Assembly: GCF_009017415.1 (NCBI RefSeq) | Contig: NC_092409.1 | Location: 3,658,001 to 3,722,000 of the forward strand | Length of the DNA stretch: 64,000 bases | Source of the DNA: Aspergillus flavus | Lineage: Eukaryota > Ascomycota > Eurotiomycetes > Eurotiales > Aspergillaceae | Direction: 5' to 3' | Translations under genes and position numbers: made by a program | The notes under the pieces: model-generated | Seen by the model: only the letters and a program-made list of their open reading frames with translations | Told to the model about the DNA's origin: nothing | The model's database searches: none | Part shown: positions 46,755 to 59,300 of the stretch, one piece after another | How the letters are laid out: each line of letters opens with the position of its first letter | How positions within the stretch are numbered: the stretch's first letter is position 1

Positions 46755-47396
46755 GTTTATTTGGAGCTCAGGTGTCAATATCAACAAGAATCTCTCAAAT
46801 CGACCAGGGTATGATAGTGGTTCTTGAATAGAGCACACCGAGAAAGGCGCGAGACACTGTACCAAGTAGACAGTAGTTGAGTACTCCCGTTTGATATCTA
46901 GTCAGCGGTTCCGCAAACTTGAAAGTGGCCATCAGAAGCTTATGTGGCCCTTGGCATAGCTAATGTAGCGCTGCTCATTTAGCCTGCCTTTTCAGGTACT
47001 AAGGAGATCCGGCATTTGGCGCCATGTAGAGGTCCTACTGGAGAATGATAGCGGAGGAAGGCCCAGGAGCTCCACCTTATATTCCTTTCTTCCAAATTAC
47101 TCCGATAGTTTAGAATGGAGCTTATAAATGCTGACCATACCGAAGAGGAAATTGTAGGTAGTTTGTACCATTTTGAAGGTAGCTCCGTTCAGCTTGCCCT
47201 AACTGCCCCTTACAGGTTATGTTTACCCTCTGATATATATACATTTGTCCTACGAATATAAATATGGCCCTCAAGTAATTTGAATATTGGTCATGATGGG
47301 GGCGATGGCTGAAGCGAGGCTGTGCTCTTCTAACTTAACCCCGCACGGCTGCCAACGTGAGTCCTGCATTCATACATACATTCTTCAGTCTGCGTC
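46755..47396. promoter_or_regulatory. Divergent region upstream of DUF3445 gene B
   Basis: About 640 bp. No gene was seen. It is shared as upstream sequence by gene B and the broken gene at 47397. Confidence 0.4.
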
Positions 47397-48214
47397 ATGG
47401 AAGTTGTTGGTCTCGTATCAAGTTGTATCGCCATAGGAGAACTGGCAGTAAAGTCTCTAAGGCTTCTTCACTCACTACAGCAAAAAGTAAATTACAGTGG
47501 GCTTCACTTGCAAACGGTGCGCACGCAGATAAGCGCCGTGAATGCAGCAGTCACCCACATTCAATCCTGGCTTGATACATGCTCAGGAAACCCATGCATG
47601 GTAGAAGGATTGATCGGGGACTTGCAGCTATCACTTGACGGATGCAAGTCACTTTTAGAGATCTTCTCAGAACAGGCAACTCAAGTGATGAAAGAGCAGA
47701 ACACACAAGGATGGATTGAAAAGATCAAACTTGTTTGGAATGAAACCGACCTCACTCAGTATCGGGACATGCTTCGCGATCAGGTCCAGGCTTTGAGCTT
47801 GCTATTACAGGTTGTACAGTTGTAAGTTAGCAACATTCCTTTACCATGCTGCGAGGATAGAGGCTAAACGCTTCCAGGCCGACGCAGTCCGAGCAGACGT
47901 CTGCTTTGGCTGTTCCAGAGACCCAGAAGATCATTCAGCGTGCCCGTGATGACTCTACGTCTCGTTTTGCTTCGTGATACAGATACATGTCGTACTATCG
48001 GCAACAGACAGGACACGACGACGGAGAGCGGCTGAGTATGTCTTTTGACTTCGACTCAGAAGTATTTCAATCTCGAGCATATCAGGTGGCGCTCGCTCCA
48101 TACATTCGGTACAAACTGCTAGAAGATAGAACAGCAGCAAAAGATAAGACAGCAGATAATGCTTCGGTGATGTATGCGGATCCTGTTCAGGAGCTTGTGT
48201 ACCACTATAGTTAA
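47397..48214 (+). pseudogene. Broken gene with STAND-type fungal N-terminal domain
   Basis: The first exon (47397-47821) encodes MEVVGLVSSCIAIGELAVKS and then LHSLQQKVNYSGLHLQTVRT, the pattern of the helical N-terminal domains (SesA/Helo-like group) that open many fungal NLR/STAND and related proteins. A normal intron (47822-47877, GTAAGT...CCAG) joins PTQSEQTSALAVPETQKI and IIQRARDDSTS. After that the frame meets a stop at 47975-47977. A second frame from about 47987 continues the expected RLSMSFDFDSEVFQSRAYQV and then ends at TAA 48212-48214. Two frames are therefore needed for one domain order, which marks decay. A truncated 174-aa product ending at 47977 could still be made. Confidence 0.6.
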
Positions 48215-49159
48215 AATGATGTGGGCAAGACCTATGATGACATCCAATCGTTGCCACGCATCGTCTACAGTCTTGGGGTTGAGCAAACTAAATTGGAGAG
48301 GTTGCTTCTCGAATCTAAACAAGACCGACGGAGGCAACTCCATCAAAACCTAGCTCGACTGGGCCCAGTACCGCCTGGCACGCTAAAGAGCTTACTATCA
48401 GCTTTCAGGACCACGGCAGGCCTGGTTGAGTTGAATCGTATATATCGATTTCCCTATGGCCTCTCTCCAATCACCCTGGATGATCTCAACAGCTTTCGAC
48501 GTGCCTGGAGGATATGCGATCCCTTTGCCACTGGCTATATAAGCCAAACCCAATTTCCACTGCTTTTGCGTGTGAGTGTTCCGTATACCCAGGCCGATCG
48601 GGACGCGGATTTACTAATTGCGCAGGAACTGGAGGATCCCTTCTCCGTTCGCCTCTATGATCCCGAATTTTCGATACATAGATTGTTGTCGGGGATTGAT
48701 ACAACACTGGCCCCTCCTGGTTCTGGTCCCTTTTTACAGATCTTGGCGGGGAAACTGGAGAAACTACCGGTGAGCGAGGTAAAAAGGAGGAGAGTCGTGC
48801 TTGATCTTCTTTTCAACGAAGTATCGGTTATGCTGAACCCTCTCAGGGGAATTAAATTCGTGTCAGCTCTGGTGAGCATATTAAACTTCAAGAGATCTAC
48901 TGATGCGGATTGGAGATCAGCAAGCAGCCGCGACGTCTGGCTTGCGGTTCAGCAAAGCTCTTCGACGATGCTTGGGGCCGCACTGCGCCGTCATATTAGA
49001 CTGATTCGAGCTGAAGAGAAAAGAAAAATCGCTGTTATTATTGGGTTTTTTGACACACTTTATTGGCATCGTCAGTTTTGTCGATGCCTCGAGCGTCGTG
49101 CCTCGCAAATTTCGGAAGCTTCGTCTGCACCGTCTCCAGACACCGTGGATCAAATGTGA
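48215..49159 (+). pseudogene. Orphan C-terminal region of a Cch1-type calcium channel
   Basis: The frame from 48215 to 49159, once a 54-bp intron (48573-48626, GTGAGT, branch TACTAAT, GCGCAG) is removed, matches in order the cytosolic tail of fungal voltage-gated calcium channel Cch1. The EF-hand-like segment is DLNSFRRAWRICDPFATGYI, followed by FSVRLYDPEFSIHRLL after the intron. Then come EVKRRRVVLDLLFNEVSVML, RGIKFVSALVSIL, and IAVIIGFFDTLYWHRQFCRC. None of the 24 membrane helices is present. There is no ATG near the start of the homology. The frame is the same as the broken gene just upstream, separated by one TAA. It is either a decaying partial duplicate or the 3' part of a chimeric gene. 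Family assignment is by recognition, not search. Confidence 0.65.
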
Positions 49160-49758
49160 TCACCAACGGGCGTTGTCACTTTAAATGTACCTAATCTTGT
49201 GACCAGCATCTTGGCCTTGACATTTTGAAGCTTTCAATGTATGCTTTCCTTGAATTTGAGTCCTGTATAGAATCTCATTCAAACTTCTTGCATCTGATGA
49301 CTCAAATATACTTGTAACTTCCGAGAATAGCAGAGTTTAAGCTTGAATCCTGGTTCATTACAGCTATTTCATTGATTCGCGACGTGGTAGGTCAATTCTA
49401 TTAGATTTTATCTTATTTCTCAAGCTGAATCTCTCATCAGCTGGGAGACTGGAGTACGGGGGCCAAACGGGGCAGTGCTGATCTCCATGGACTGCCAAGC
49501 CCTAAACCATCATCAACTTTAAGCATTTTGATTGACTGGATAGACAATTTCAATCCGGCCCCCAGATAAGCCGTGCCCAAATAAGACTCGGGCGCCCTAT
49601 AAGTGGAGCCGCTAAAGGAATCAATTTGTAGCTGAGGGGCTGAGCTGAGCTGAGCGTAGCTTTTCGGACGATACCAATTCCTTAAAATTCTGTTTCCACC
49701 CTGCTGAAAAGCTCATTGTGGATTATCGACCCTTTTCAACCGTCATCCGAACCTCGCG
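49160..49758. promoter_or_regulatory. Upstream region of the 49759 gene
   Basis: About 600 bp without a gene. It has a short GCTGAGCTGAGCTGAGC direct repeat near 49640-49656, about 100 bp before the next start codon. Confidence 0.45.
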
Positions 49759-50409
49759 ATGTCTAACTCACAGCCTGCCCTAGATGTCTTTTTCTACTTC
49801 CAGAAGCAAGAGCTTAAGCTCAGCTTCAATTCGCCCAATCAAGCAGCCTTCTACCAAAACCGCAATCGGGAATCCCGCATCTTCGCCAACGAGCCCAATG
49901 CCGTTTATCTTCCGCTAGCTCCATCCATGGTCTACCTGCGCGATAGTAGCAAAGGGCTTGTCATTGGCTTTGCAAAGGCAGAGGATGCCGATCTATGGTG
50001 TCGGACATCCATCCTGGGCCAGAAACATGGCCACTATGAAGTGCACATCGGACGCGGATGGACAGACGAGCAGCTGAACCAAGCTCTCCAGGTCCAACAT
50101 CAGCCCTACGTTCCGAAAAGCAACAGCCGACCTCAGAGTATACAGTCCAATATAGAACCCACTCCGCCGTCGAGTTCAGGGTCGGACACCAATATGAAAT
50201 CCTCGTCCAGTGCTCAAGGACTATCGCTTCCCCGGGACGAATCTCCGTCTTCCAGTCAGTCTTCTCGAGCTTCGTATATACCGTCTTCACTAGCTATTGG
50301 TTCCAGCAAGAATACGCAACGGTCAAAATCTCCTGGTCGTACTTTACCGCCCGCATTGCTTCAGGGAACGCCTATGCCTCGCTATTCAGCTCAGGACATA
50401 CCTTTCTAA
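49759..50409 (+). CDS. Unrecognised 216-aa protein with disordered tail
   Basis: Single exon starting at ATG 49759 (MSNSQPALDVFFYFQKQELKL). I do not recognise the family. Residues 1-105 look folded, with alternating hydrophobic strands (VYLPLAPSMVYL, SKGLVIGFAKAEDADLWC) and a GRGWTDEQLNQALQ helix, reminiscent of a small PH-like or beta-sandwich fold; this is a guess. Residues 115-216 are Ser/Pro-rich and disordered, with likely phosphorylation sites. No signal peptide or membrane span is seen. A stop at 50407-50409 ends the frame; sequence after it shows no continuation. Confidence 0.65.
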   Translation: MSNSQPALDVFFYFQKQELKLSFNSPNQAAFYQNRNRESRIFANEPNAVYLPLAPSMVYLRDSSKGLVIGFAKAEDADLWCRTSILGQKHGHYEVHIGRGWTDEQLNQALQVQHQPYVPKSNSRPQSIQSNIEPTPPSSSGSDTNMKSSSSAQGLSLPRDESPSSSQSSRASYIPSSLAIGSSKNTQRSKSPGRTLPPALLQGTPMPRYSAQDIPF

Positions 50410-51500
50410 CTTGTGTGATTTGCTGGTCTATCTCGACGAAGCCAACATGAAGTTCTTTTTCCTTCTTTACTATTGCATGACCTTCCTATTATTCTTTTTA
50501 TCGGGTGATAGCGATAAATTTGTGAGTTGGCATAGCGTTTACATGAGCTGGGTTCTTCGAGCATGCCACGTTTTCGATTTGATTGCACTTTCCGCATATT
50601 GTTCTTTTATCATATGGCCTACACATATTAGAGTTGACTATTGAGAATTCCTTGGCGAGAATAACGATCACATTAGATAAATAGATGACCATCTAGTTTG
50701 ATTATGGAGGAAAACACCCTGTAGATTTAGCATATGGCCCCTGATATCTGTCGTCTATCTAGAATTGAATCAGGCTTGCGGATACCATACCAGTTCACCA
50801 TATACTTTGATACTGCGTAGAAGCACTTGAAACGGGAAGTTGATGTCTATTATATGGGGGAAATGGCATACGGGCTTAATTTTCCAGTCATCACCATTAA
50901 AATGGGTATCGTACATATCCCAACGTGTCAGCCCTTGTAAGCCTCTCGATGAACTCAAGTTAAGCAATAACTGCCTTCCATACTGTGTTTGTCCTGTACA
51001 TAGATGTATGACATATGTGGGATGAATCTCCACACAGTCTGTAATTAGATTGATATCATTCTGGCGTGGTCATTAGAGATATCTAAGGGCAAGACGCAAT
51101 ATAAATATATGATAAGTTGAAAAGGACGATAGAATAAATTATAATTTGAATAATCAGAAACAAAAAAGTATGGCATAGTTCGTGGATACAAATGTAGTAT
51201 ATAGTTATTTTATATCTCCACCCAAAATACATAAATATTCTTCAAATACATAAATCAAACCATATAGTCCATACACCCATTGCAATTAACGATCCACAAA
51301 AAAAAAAAATCGAAGGAAACAATGTAGTAGACAAAAAATGAACCAACGATATAACAAACCACGCCAAGAAAAACGCAAGACCAAAAATAAGCGCGCGGCT
51401 AAGCCAAAGTTTCCGCTCCTCCAGCACTTCCCCGAAAAGGCTCTCCAGAGTCCCATCGATTCCTCCTCCGTCACCACCTCCGTCCCCAAACCCTCACGCC
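50410..51500. other. Gene-free stretch
   Basis: 1.09 kb, A/T-rich in the second half, with short incidental frames only. The promoter of the mL40 gene lies in the last part. Confidence 0.4.
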
Positions 51501-52213
51501 ATGCGGTCCCTCTCGCCCGTCCTCGCCTCCCTGGCGAACGTATTCAAGATTCCCATCTCGCAGACATCAACACGGCCGTCCGTGACCCGCGTGTGCAATG
51601 AGACCCTGCTGAAGAAATCGACCAGCGGCCCCGTCACCTCCGCTGTCCAGGCCCCGGCCGCCAGATCATTCTCGACCACTAACGCCTTGCTCAAGAGGAA
51701 GGGTGGTGGTCCTCGCGGTGATCGTCGAGTTAGTATGTATACTCCTATCATTGTTCTCTTCAATTGTGTATTGAAGTGATTTGTGATTTGTGATTTGTTG
51801 TGTTGTCTGGTGATAATGGGATCACCGCAAAGGACAAGTAAAAGAAAAAGTCTAACTAGGTCATTGTAGCTCTGATCCGTTATTTCCTTCATCATCCCAA
51901 GACGCCTCGTCCCCTTCGTTTCTCCCGGACTCGTTATCTCCGTCATTGGACCATCCATCGTGCCTGGCAACTGTTCCAGGCGCAGCAGCGTCGCTCCGAG
52001 CAGCTGGAGCTCCAGCGCCAGTGGCAAGCGATGAACGCGGCGTGTGAGGAGCTCCGGACTGGAGCCGGAGATGGAGGCAAGCTGTTCCGGAAGTCGATGA
52101 ACAAACGCGGTGTGTTTAGGGATCTGTTCCCCATTGAGTATGGACGGTTGCAGACTGAGGCGCCCAGTCAGGAGGGCTGGAACCATGAATGGAAGAGGAT
52201 GGAGAAGAAATGA
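51501..52213 (+). CDS. Mitochondrial large-subunit ribosomal protein mL40 (MRPL28 family)
   Basis: Two exons, 51501-51732 and 51870-52213, are joined across a 137-bp intron and give 191 aa. The N-terminus is rich in Ser, Thr and Arg with few acids (SPVLASLANVFKIPISQ, then AARSFSTTNALLKRKGGG), as in mitochondrial presequences, with a likely cleavage near RSFST. The body begins LIRYFLHHPKTPRPLRFSRT and continues RHWTIHRAWQLFQAQQRRSE and LELQRQWQAMNAACEEL, then the FPIEYGRLQTEAP and GWNHEWKR end. This order matches yeast MRPL28, the mL40 subunit (TIEKCWSIYQQQQRE and LELQ, then FPMEVKVPT and a final W). It acts in the mitochondrial ribosome. The family name rests on recalled similarity. Confidence 0.8.
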
Positions 52214-53074
52214 ACTCTAGGGGGTTAGTGTGCGCTTGTTCTAGACGGAGGGAGATCTATGCTGGGCTTTGATGTCTCTGGTTTATTCTATCTATTGCGG
52301 GGTATGAAGATATCCTTGTTGGCATGTACTGTACCATAACATTGTTCAATATTTGTTATTTCCTTGAGATTACGCGTTGGTTGTATAGAGACGCTCAGGT
52401 CAATTATCGATTAGCATCTAGCTCGTGAGCTGGGCAGGGAAGTCACTTGAGAGTCGAGAATTGTCAGAAGCATATATTGCAGGTTGGCAGCTATTGGTAG
52501 TATCAAGATGGCTGACAGTAAAGCAGGAAATATCAATCGCTAAAGATAGAGAATGTGCTAGACAGACAGTGAGAAGACATAGAGAAGAATAGAAGAAGTA
52601 AAAGAAAGACAGCATTCATAACGAAGCGGAAAACATGCGCCAAATGGCTAGGTATCATACCAAAGGAGAGACTTCGGAGTGCACTTGGGTATAAAGGAAA
52701 GTCACCAAAGTATGTACTCCGGAAAGAAATCAACATGCGTCGTGTCTTTAGAAGAAAAGAAAAGAAAATCCATATGACAGATGAGTTATGTGCGACGGAC
52801 GCAAAACAGAAGGTGTTGTGTCAAATCGGGAAAAAGTGAAAAAGCCACCCAAACGCCAGTAATGCAAAAGATGTCGATCAACATTCATCGATAATTTTAC
52901 CCTCCTCCCTTTTGGTAATCCACTCTAAGAACCTGGACGGAACGCGTGGGTCAGATTGAGTCCGTTAGACATACTGAATATGCCAGGACGGCGTGAATAT
53001 CTCCGTCACTGCTGGCATACCATTGAGCCGAACCCCATTAGTCGACATATATAGCACAAGTCACGGGTAATCCA
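52214..53074. other. Convergent intergenic region
   Basis: About 860 bp between mL40 and rho2, read towards each other. Purine-rich tracts (AGAAGAATAGAAGAAGTAAA near 52581-52600) are present. No gene was seen. Confidence 0.4.
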
Positions 53075-54105
53075 TCATAGCACGATGCAGCACGAACTTT
53101 TACGCTTATCGAATGTGAGAAGAGCAGCGCGTGTAGCGGCTTCGAAGACGTCGTCCACCCCCTCTCCGGTCAAGGACGAGCATTCGAGGTACTTTCTGGC
53201 TCCGATTTGGGTTGATATATCACTCCCTTCCTTCGACGTGACGAATTTTAGGGACTTCTTTCTCATCTCCTCAATCGCGAGAGGGTCTTCCCGGAGATCT
53301 TTCTTTAAGCCAACTAGGATTATCGGCACACCTGGGCACCGCTCATTGGCCTCCTCGATCCACTACGGTAAAATTAGGTGAGTCTGAGCCAGTAAGTGGC
53401 GGGGAAAGCGAGGCACAAACCTTGTGCTTGACGTTCTCCAAGGAATCCGGAGTATCCACCGAGAACCCGATCAGAATCACATGCGCTTTGGAATATGCTA
53501 GTGGACGCAACCGTTCGTAGTCTTCTTGACCAGCCGTATCCCATAATGCTAATTGTACCGACCGGCCATCAACTCTGCAATCCGTCACATAATTCTCGAA
53601 AACCGTGGGGACCTGGATCAACACGCGCGATAGTCAGACCATGCACTAGGCAGAAACGATCATTGAGAGGGCATAGGGTTACGGACATAATGCTGTCAAT
53701 GGAACCCAACAGTTAGCTTGTGTCTTATACATTCTTATCGGACTCGACGTAATCCAGGCAGTACTTACAGTCGGAAAATAACCGAGGGTGAAGACACTCA
53801 GCAAACTAGTTTTCCCACAGGCACCATCTCCGATAATCACCAACTTCCTATGTAATTCTCATATTAGTATCATAATGAACGGAAGCAGGATTGAACACGA
53901 GCTCAGTTTTAATTTCTGAACCACGAGAGGGGACGCAACAGAAGTGACCGTCACGAGAGCGCATGAGACGAGTAGCACTCAAGTAAAGAAAAAAAAAAAT
54001 GAAAAAAATGAAGCAATGAATCGTCGGACGGCGAGGACCATTCCGACTGTGTAGGCATTGTCGCACATACCTTCGCATCACATTGTCATTTTGTTGTTGG
54101 GCCAT
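53075..54105 (-). CDS. rho2: Rho-family GTPase Rho2 (RhoB of aspergilli)
   Basis: Rho2 is a membrane-anchored GTPase controlling cell-wall synthesis and polarity through protein kinase C and cell-integrity signalling. Five exons (54071-54105, 53769-53847, 53687-53692, 53421-53612, 53075-53362) give 199 aa. Exon 3 is only 6 nt and encodes H39-Y40. Motifs: P-loop GDGACGKT at 18-25, effector loop [13 protein letters not shown] with T43 binding Mg, DTAGQE at 65-70, the LVGLKKDLR guanine motif (TKxD position reads LKKD), [17 protein letters not shown], and C-terminal CIVL for geranylgeranylation after CC. The set of [12 protein letters not shown] and the two cysteines points to Rho2 rather than Rho1 or Rho3. 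The first exon is [11 protein letters not shown]. Confidence 0.93.
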
Positions 54106-56311
54106 TTTCTACGTGGGCTGACGCTTCGGAATCCCTTCGTCAAGATAACACGGGGCGCTGACCGAAGGGGTATAAGGAACGCGACCTGAGTGGAGGGTGG
54201 GCGCTGATATGCCCTTGGTCGGAGCTTTGGACTTTCAGGTACCCGGCCAGCTGTAGTAAATCACTGAGGATGGAAGGGCTGAACAGGGAGATGTTTTATT
54301 ATTGACAGCAGCCTAAAAAGGAGTGGGGACAATAAATTGTTGCGGAATCCCCTCCCCCGAACAAGGTAACTGGTACTAGTAGTAGAAGTAAGTAACTAAG
54401 ATGATGATTGAAGATGATGGGCTTTTGGGGAGGGAAAAAAAGACGAGCAAGCCGGTGGTTCTGGAAGGCGGTCGAGGTGAGGCTGAGGAGACTAACAGGT
54501 TCAATTAGATTGATCGGCCACACTTTTTTGGGAGGGGGGGAAAGAGAAAGAAAGGATGTGGTCTGGTTCTGTCAAGAAATTCAATCCAATTGTACGGAAG
54601 TATGGGTAATGACTGGGAAGATCCGCTTTAATTACACTTACGCGGGATTTGACAGGGTGCCGCCGAGGTCTTATGATTGGTTCCTTTTTCTTTTCCTTAC
54701 GGGTAACGGTACCGATCCAGGTTAAGAAAGAGAAAAGAAAAACTAGAAACTCGAACAATAATATAATCGGTAATAATCAACTGGATTGAAAGAAGTAGGA
54801 GAACCGTATCGGAAAAGAACAATACATATACACACACTTTCACTGCCCGGATTTCAAGGTCACACCAGTCAATGTTTAAATAGAAAGGAAACCATGGAAG
54901 AGGAGAAGTTAGAACCAGTCACTGATATTAATAGCTATTCGTCCATCGTCCATCGCCCATAATCAACGCAAAGGATGAGATCGGCCGATGGGTGCCGCAG
55001 CTGAAAGGGCAAGCCAAGGTCAATCCACTTGTTACTAAGGTTAGAGGTTTGTCTCAGACATCGACCGGCTAGACGTTCATTATTACCGTATAGTCGCTGT
55101 CACTATTCCCTTTCAGTGGAGGAAATGCGCTGCGATAGCCGATAGGAGAAATGTTAATAATAGACCGAAGGGATGCTGTCCTTCCTTTCCCCGGAGTTGC
55201 CGAAAACCTCTTCCATATCCGTGGAGGGAGCTTCTTCTTCATCATCTCCTTCTTCCGTCATATACTTCAATCATGCTCAGGATCAGCCGTGGGTTTTGCT
55301 ACAATGGTCGACGGCATATCGTTGAACTTAATAATTTGGATCAGGAACTAACTTCCCCACCGAGTTGTAACGTTCAAACAAATTTAATTTTAATAAAAAT
55401 AACATCAGAATCAAAATAAAAAAAGAAGGTACTATCTAGACATGGGTTCTAGCCCTATAACCCATGTCGGGGAGTGTTTTTTAGTTGAGGAAGTCGTAGA
55501 ATCCTGGATCTTATATGATCTTAGCTAATGATTGCAAACCAATAGAAAAGAAAAGAAAGAAAGGAAAAGCATAGAAGAAGAATTGCAAAGGGTGTTGATG
55601 ACGCTGATGAGCATGGGTATCACATGATGTGCAACGATTGTCTACCGCCCGGCAGAATGTCCACATGGGATCCCGATGATAGCCTACCCTTGATGCCCAA
55701 TTCCTCAGGCCATCAATCTCGCTTGCGGCGGCTATCCTTTTGCGGCCAGCGGCACGGCAACCATCCAGAGCCCAAAGTCCGGCGTCAAGATCCACCATCC
55801 AAATCTACGCTCATCATCTTCAACCAATTTCACCATCCCGCTTTGGCTGCGCTTGTTCGCCGACGACCAGCGTAGTTCTGATCCGTCTCCCTTCTTGATA
55901 CCCTAAGTTTTTTCCGGCCACATTGGGGCCCCCCTCCATTCGCCCTTGACGCCTGGGCCCCCTCGTCGTGCGGCTCGGGTCCTTTCCACCCCTCTCCGCC
56001 CTCATTCCCCGTTTGTCGGCCTGGCGTCTGACCTTGACGAACCTTTGCTCTCCGCCCGCCACTCGTTTACTTCCCCCAGAACACTCGGACTTGAAGCTCG
56101 ACTGTTCCCTTTTGTTCCCCCGCCGGATATAAGCATCTCGGACTCGTTAAAGAGAGATTGCTGGTGAGCTTTCGAGTGGTCATTGACGATTATATAAGCC
56201 GTCCTTCCTCTGACCAGTTCGCGCAACGTTTTAGCATGGTGGCTGGGCTGGAAGAAAGCTAGAAGACCTTACACCATCTTTCTAGGCCTACAAAAGGCAA
56301 CGCATGATCCC
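54106..56311. promoter_or_regulatory. Long divergent region rho2 / nst1
   Basis: 2.2 kb with no supported gene. The last 400 bp before nst1 are C/T-rich and may be a long 5' leader; an ATG at 56304 lies 8 nt before the nst1 start in another frame and could act as a small upstream frame. Open frames near 55624 and 54408 have low-complexity content only. Confidence 0.45.
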
Positions 56312-59300
56312 ATGGCCCCTCCGCGCCCTCCCCGATCTCCTCCTAGCTCCACAATGCCAGATCATATGTTGAGTGCACCTCTACGCCCCACCAATGGCGA
56401 CACTCACACTCCGAATGAAAACCTTCCCCCATCGTCGTTAGATACGAAGCCTATGTCAGTGAACCGCAAGAAACAGAAACGCCGCCAGAAGCAGGCCGCA
56501 CGTTTGGCCGCAGAGCGCCAGTTTGAAAACGGAGTCATACACCCGGATGCCGCAGACCGAAATGGTCTCGGTCCCGCTGGGCCAGGAAGTCATATATCTG
56601 ATGAACCGGAGATCGACCACCCTGCGAATGGAGACGCGTATCACGATGATGAACTAGACGCTTACAGCGCGCATCAAGATTTCCAGCTGGACACGCATGG
56701 GCCCGATGATCAGAAATCGACGAGTCGAAAATCGAAAAAGAAGAAAGGAAAGAAAAACCGTGCCAACTCGCAAACTCTTGGTGATGAAAGTTCCACTCCA
56801 CAATCCACCCCATCCGTCTGCATGACACACCCTCTTCCGCCGCCTCTCCCACCGCATCTGGGCCCGCGTACGCTTGTCAAACCGTCCAAAGATCGCAGCA
56901 TATGGAATACTTCCACGCAAGAAGAACGCGAGAATATCAAAACATTCTGGCTCGAGTTAGGTGAGGAGGAACGAAGGCAGCTGGTCAAAGTGGAAAAGGA
57001 TGCGGTATTAAAGAAGATGAAAGAGCAACAAAAACACTCGTGCAGCTGCACCGTATGTGGAAGGAAGAGAACGGCGATTGAAGAAGAGCTTGAGGTGCTG
57101 TATGATGCATACTATGAAGAGCTGGAACAATACGCCAACAACAATCAAGGATCGTTTGAGAAAGGTGCACCGATTGTCCCCCCACCCCGACTCTATCAAC
57201 CACCGCTGCGATCGCCCGGACAACATACTCGGACACATGGTCAATATCACCCCTCAAGAGGTCGCATTCACGAGTTGCCTGAGGATGGTGAAGACTTGGA
57301 GGAAGATTACGACGAGGATGATGAGGACGATGAACCGTACAGTGATGACGACTTCGAAGACGAAGAAACGCGTGCAGCTCGCGCAGATTTCTTTGCCTTT
57401 GGGAACAGCTTAACTGTCAAAGGTAAGACGAAACAGACGCCAATTCATTTTGTTTTTTCTCTTATGGAGCATGCGAGCTGATTTCATTCACTTTTATGTT
57501 CGCTCAGACGGGATTCTCACAGTTGCAGACGATCTCTTAAAGAATGACGGGAAGCATTTTATCGATATGATGGAGCAACTGGCCGAACGTCGAATGCAAC
57601 GAGAAGAAGATACACAGTACGGAATAGCCGCAGCTCATCAGTCCCTCCATAGCGGTCATAATCATGGTCCTTATGACGATGAGGATTATGATGACGAAGA
57701 GGATGACGACTACGATAGTCAGGAGGAAGAAGACTATGAGGAGGACGAGATGGTCTGTCCTGGAGTCAACTATTTCCCCGACAACGTGTTGCAGTGCAAG
57801 CTGACACATTGTTCTCAGGATGCTATGACGGAGGAGCAACGGATGGAGGAAGGCCGGCGAATGTTCCAGATATTTGCAGCTCGAATGTTCGAACAGCGCG
57901 TATTAACTGCCTACCGAGAGAAGGTTGCCGAGCAACGCCAGCAGAAGCTAATTGAGGAACTCATGGAGGAACAGACCCGCAACGAACAACGAAATGCCAA
58001 GAAAGCTCGAGAAGCGGAGAAGAGGAAAGAGAAGAAACGTCTTCAGAAACAAGCCAAAGACGAGGAAAAGGCACGAAGGGAAGCAGAGAAGGCCGCAGAG
58101 GAAGCCGCAGCTAAAGCTGAGCATGAGAAGAAGTTAGAGGAACAGAGGAAGAAGCGAGAAGAGCAACGAAAGAAGCGAGAAGCCGAGCGGAAGGCCCAGG
58201 AGGAGGAGCGCGCGAAAAAGGAAGCGGATAGACAACGGCGACTGCGCGAAGAAAGAGAACGACAAGCGGATGCAGAACGAAAGCAACGGGAGCAGAAGGA
58301 GCAAGAGAAGAAACGGCGAGAAGAGGCCCGGAGAAAGGAGCGGGAGGAACGTGAGTCGCGAGAGAAGAAGGCGAAAGAAGAGCGCGAGCGCAAGGCCCGT
58401 GAGGAGCAAGCAAAGAAGGCTGGGCAAGACCCTCAAGAGCGTAAACGTTTATCGCAACAAGGACCGGTACCTATTGCATCGAATCTGCACTATCCAGGAC
58501 TTCCGGGTCACCTTCAGTCTCCGCACTACCAAGCTGCTACACCAGTTGTACCTCAGGCGCCTACTCCGGTCAAGGCCCGTCAGCCATCCCAGCAAGACTC
58601 CCACACATCCTCCCCGCGGTCTCAACCGGCCAGCACCGAACCATCACAAGTGTCCATCTCTCCACGATCGATGGCGCCATCCCAGTCGTCCGGGGCCTCG
58701 AGTGTAACCTCCAAACAAGGTCACGCTCAGCAACCCATGCTTCATCATCCCCAACCCTCAACACCACTGTCGCCACTTGGATCGATAGGGAGATCTTTTC
58801 CGCCGGGATTCTCGAATGGACTACCGCCGAATCCCCCTGGTTTAGCTGGGATTGTCCCTCGGCCGCCAATTGGTCATGAATTACCCACGTACCCACCGCA
58901 TTCTACGCCTCTCATGAGTCAACTGCGAGGATTTACTGCACCTAATGGGATCCCTGTGCCTCCCCCGGGTATAAACGGAGCCCGTCCGATACCGCCTGGA
59001 CGAGGGTTTCCCCTTGATCCAGGCCACGGTCTCCCATTCCATTCTCAACAGCCAATGTCACCGTTCTCTACTCAGCCTGGTGGCTTAGCACACGGACATA
59101 CCAGACAACCGTCAGGCTCATTTGAGAGGTCTCCCCTCGATAGTCATGCCCAACCGTTCTCTATCTCCCGACCGAGCCCCATCAAGCGTCCATCTAGTAC
59201 CCAGCAAGAAAAGGGTGATGCCAACCACGCTATGCAGCGGCATATGGACAGTTTGAGTGCTCAGCTGGGTAGCAGTGCCCTTCTTGACGACGCCGATATT

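Noticed and set aside
48486..48707. Antisense frame opposite the Cch1-like tail
   Set aside because: The plus-strand frame carries the recognisable family order and a good intron; the antisense frame shows nothing.
55624..55875. 83-codon frame between rho2 and nst1
   Set aside because: Low-complexity composition, no motif, and it overlaps other frames equally long on both strands.
58043..58436. Three Ser/Arg/Leu-rich antisense frames of 100-116 codons inside nst1
   Set aside because: They are reverse readings of the K/E/R coiled-coil codons and have no independent features.
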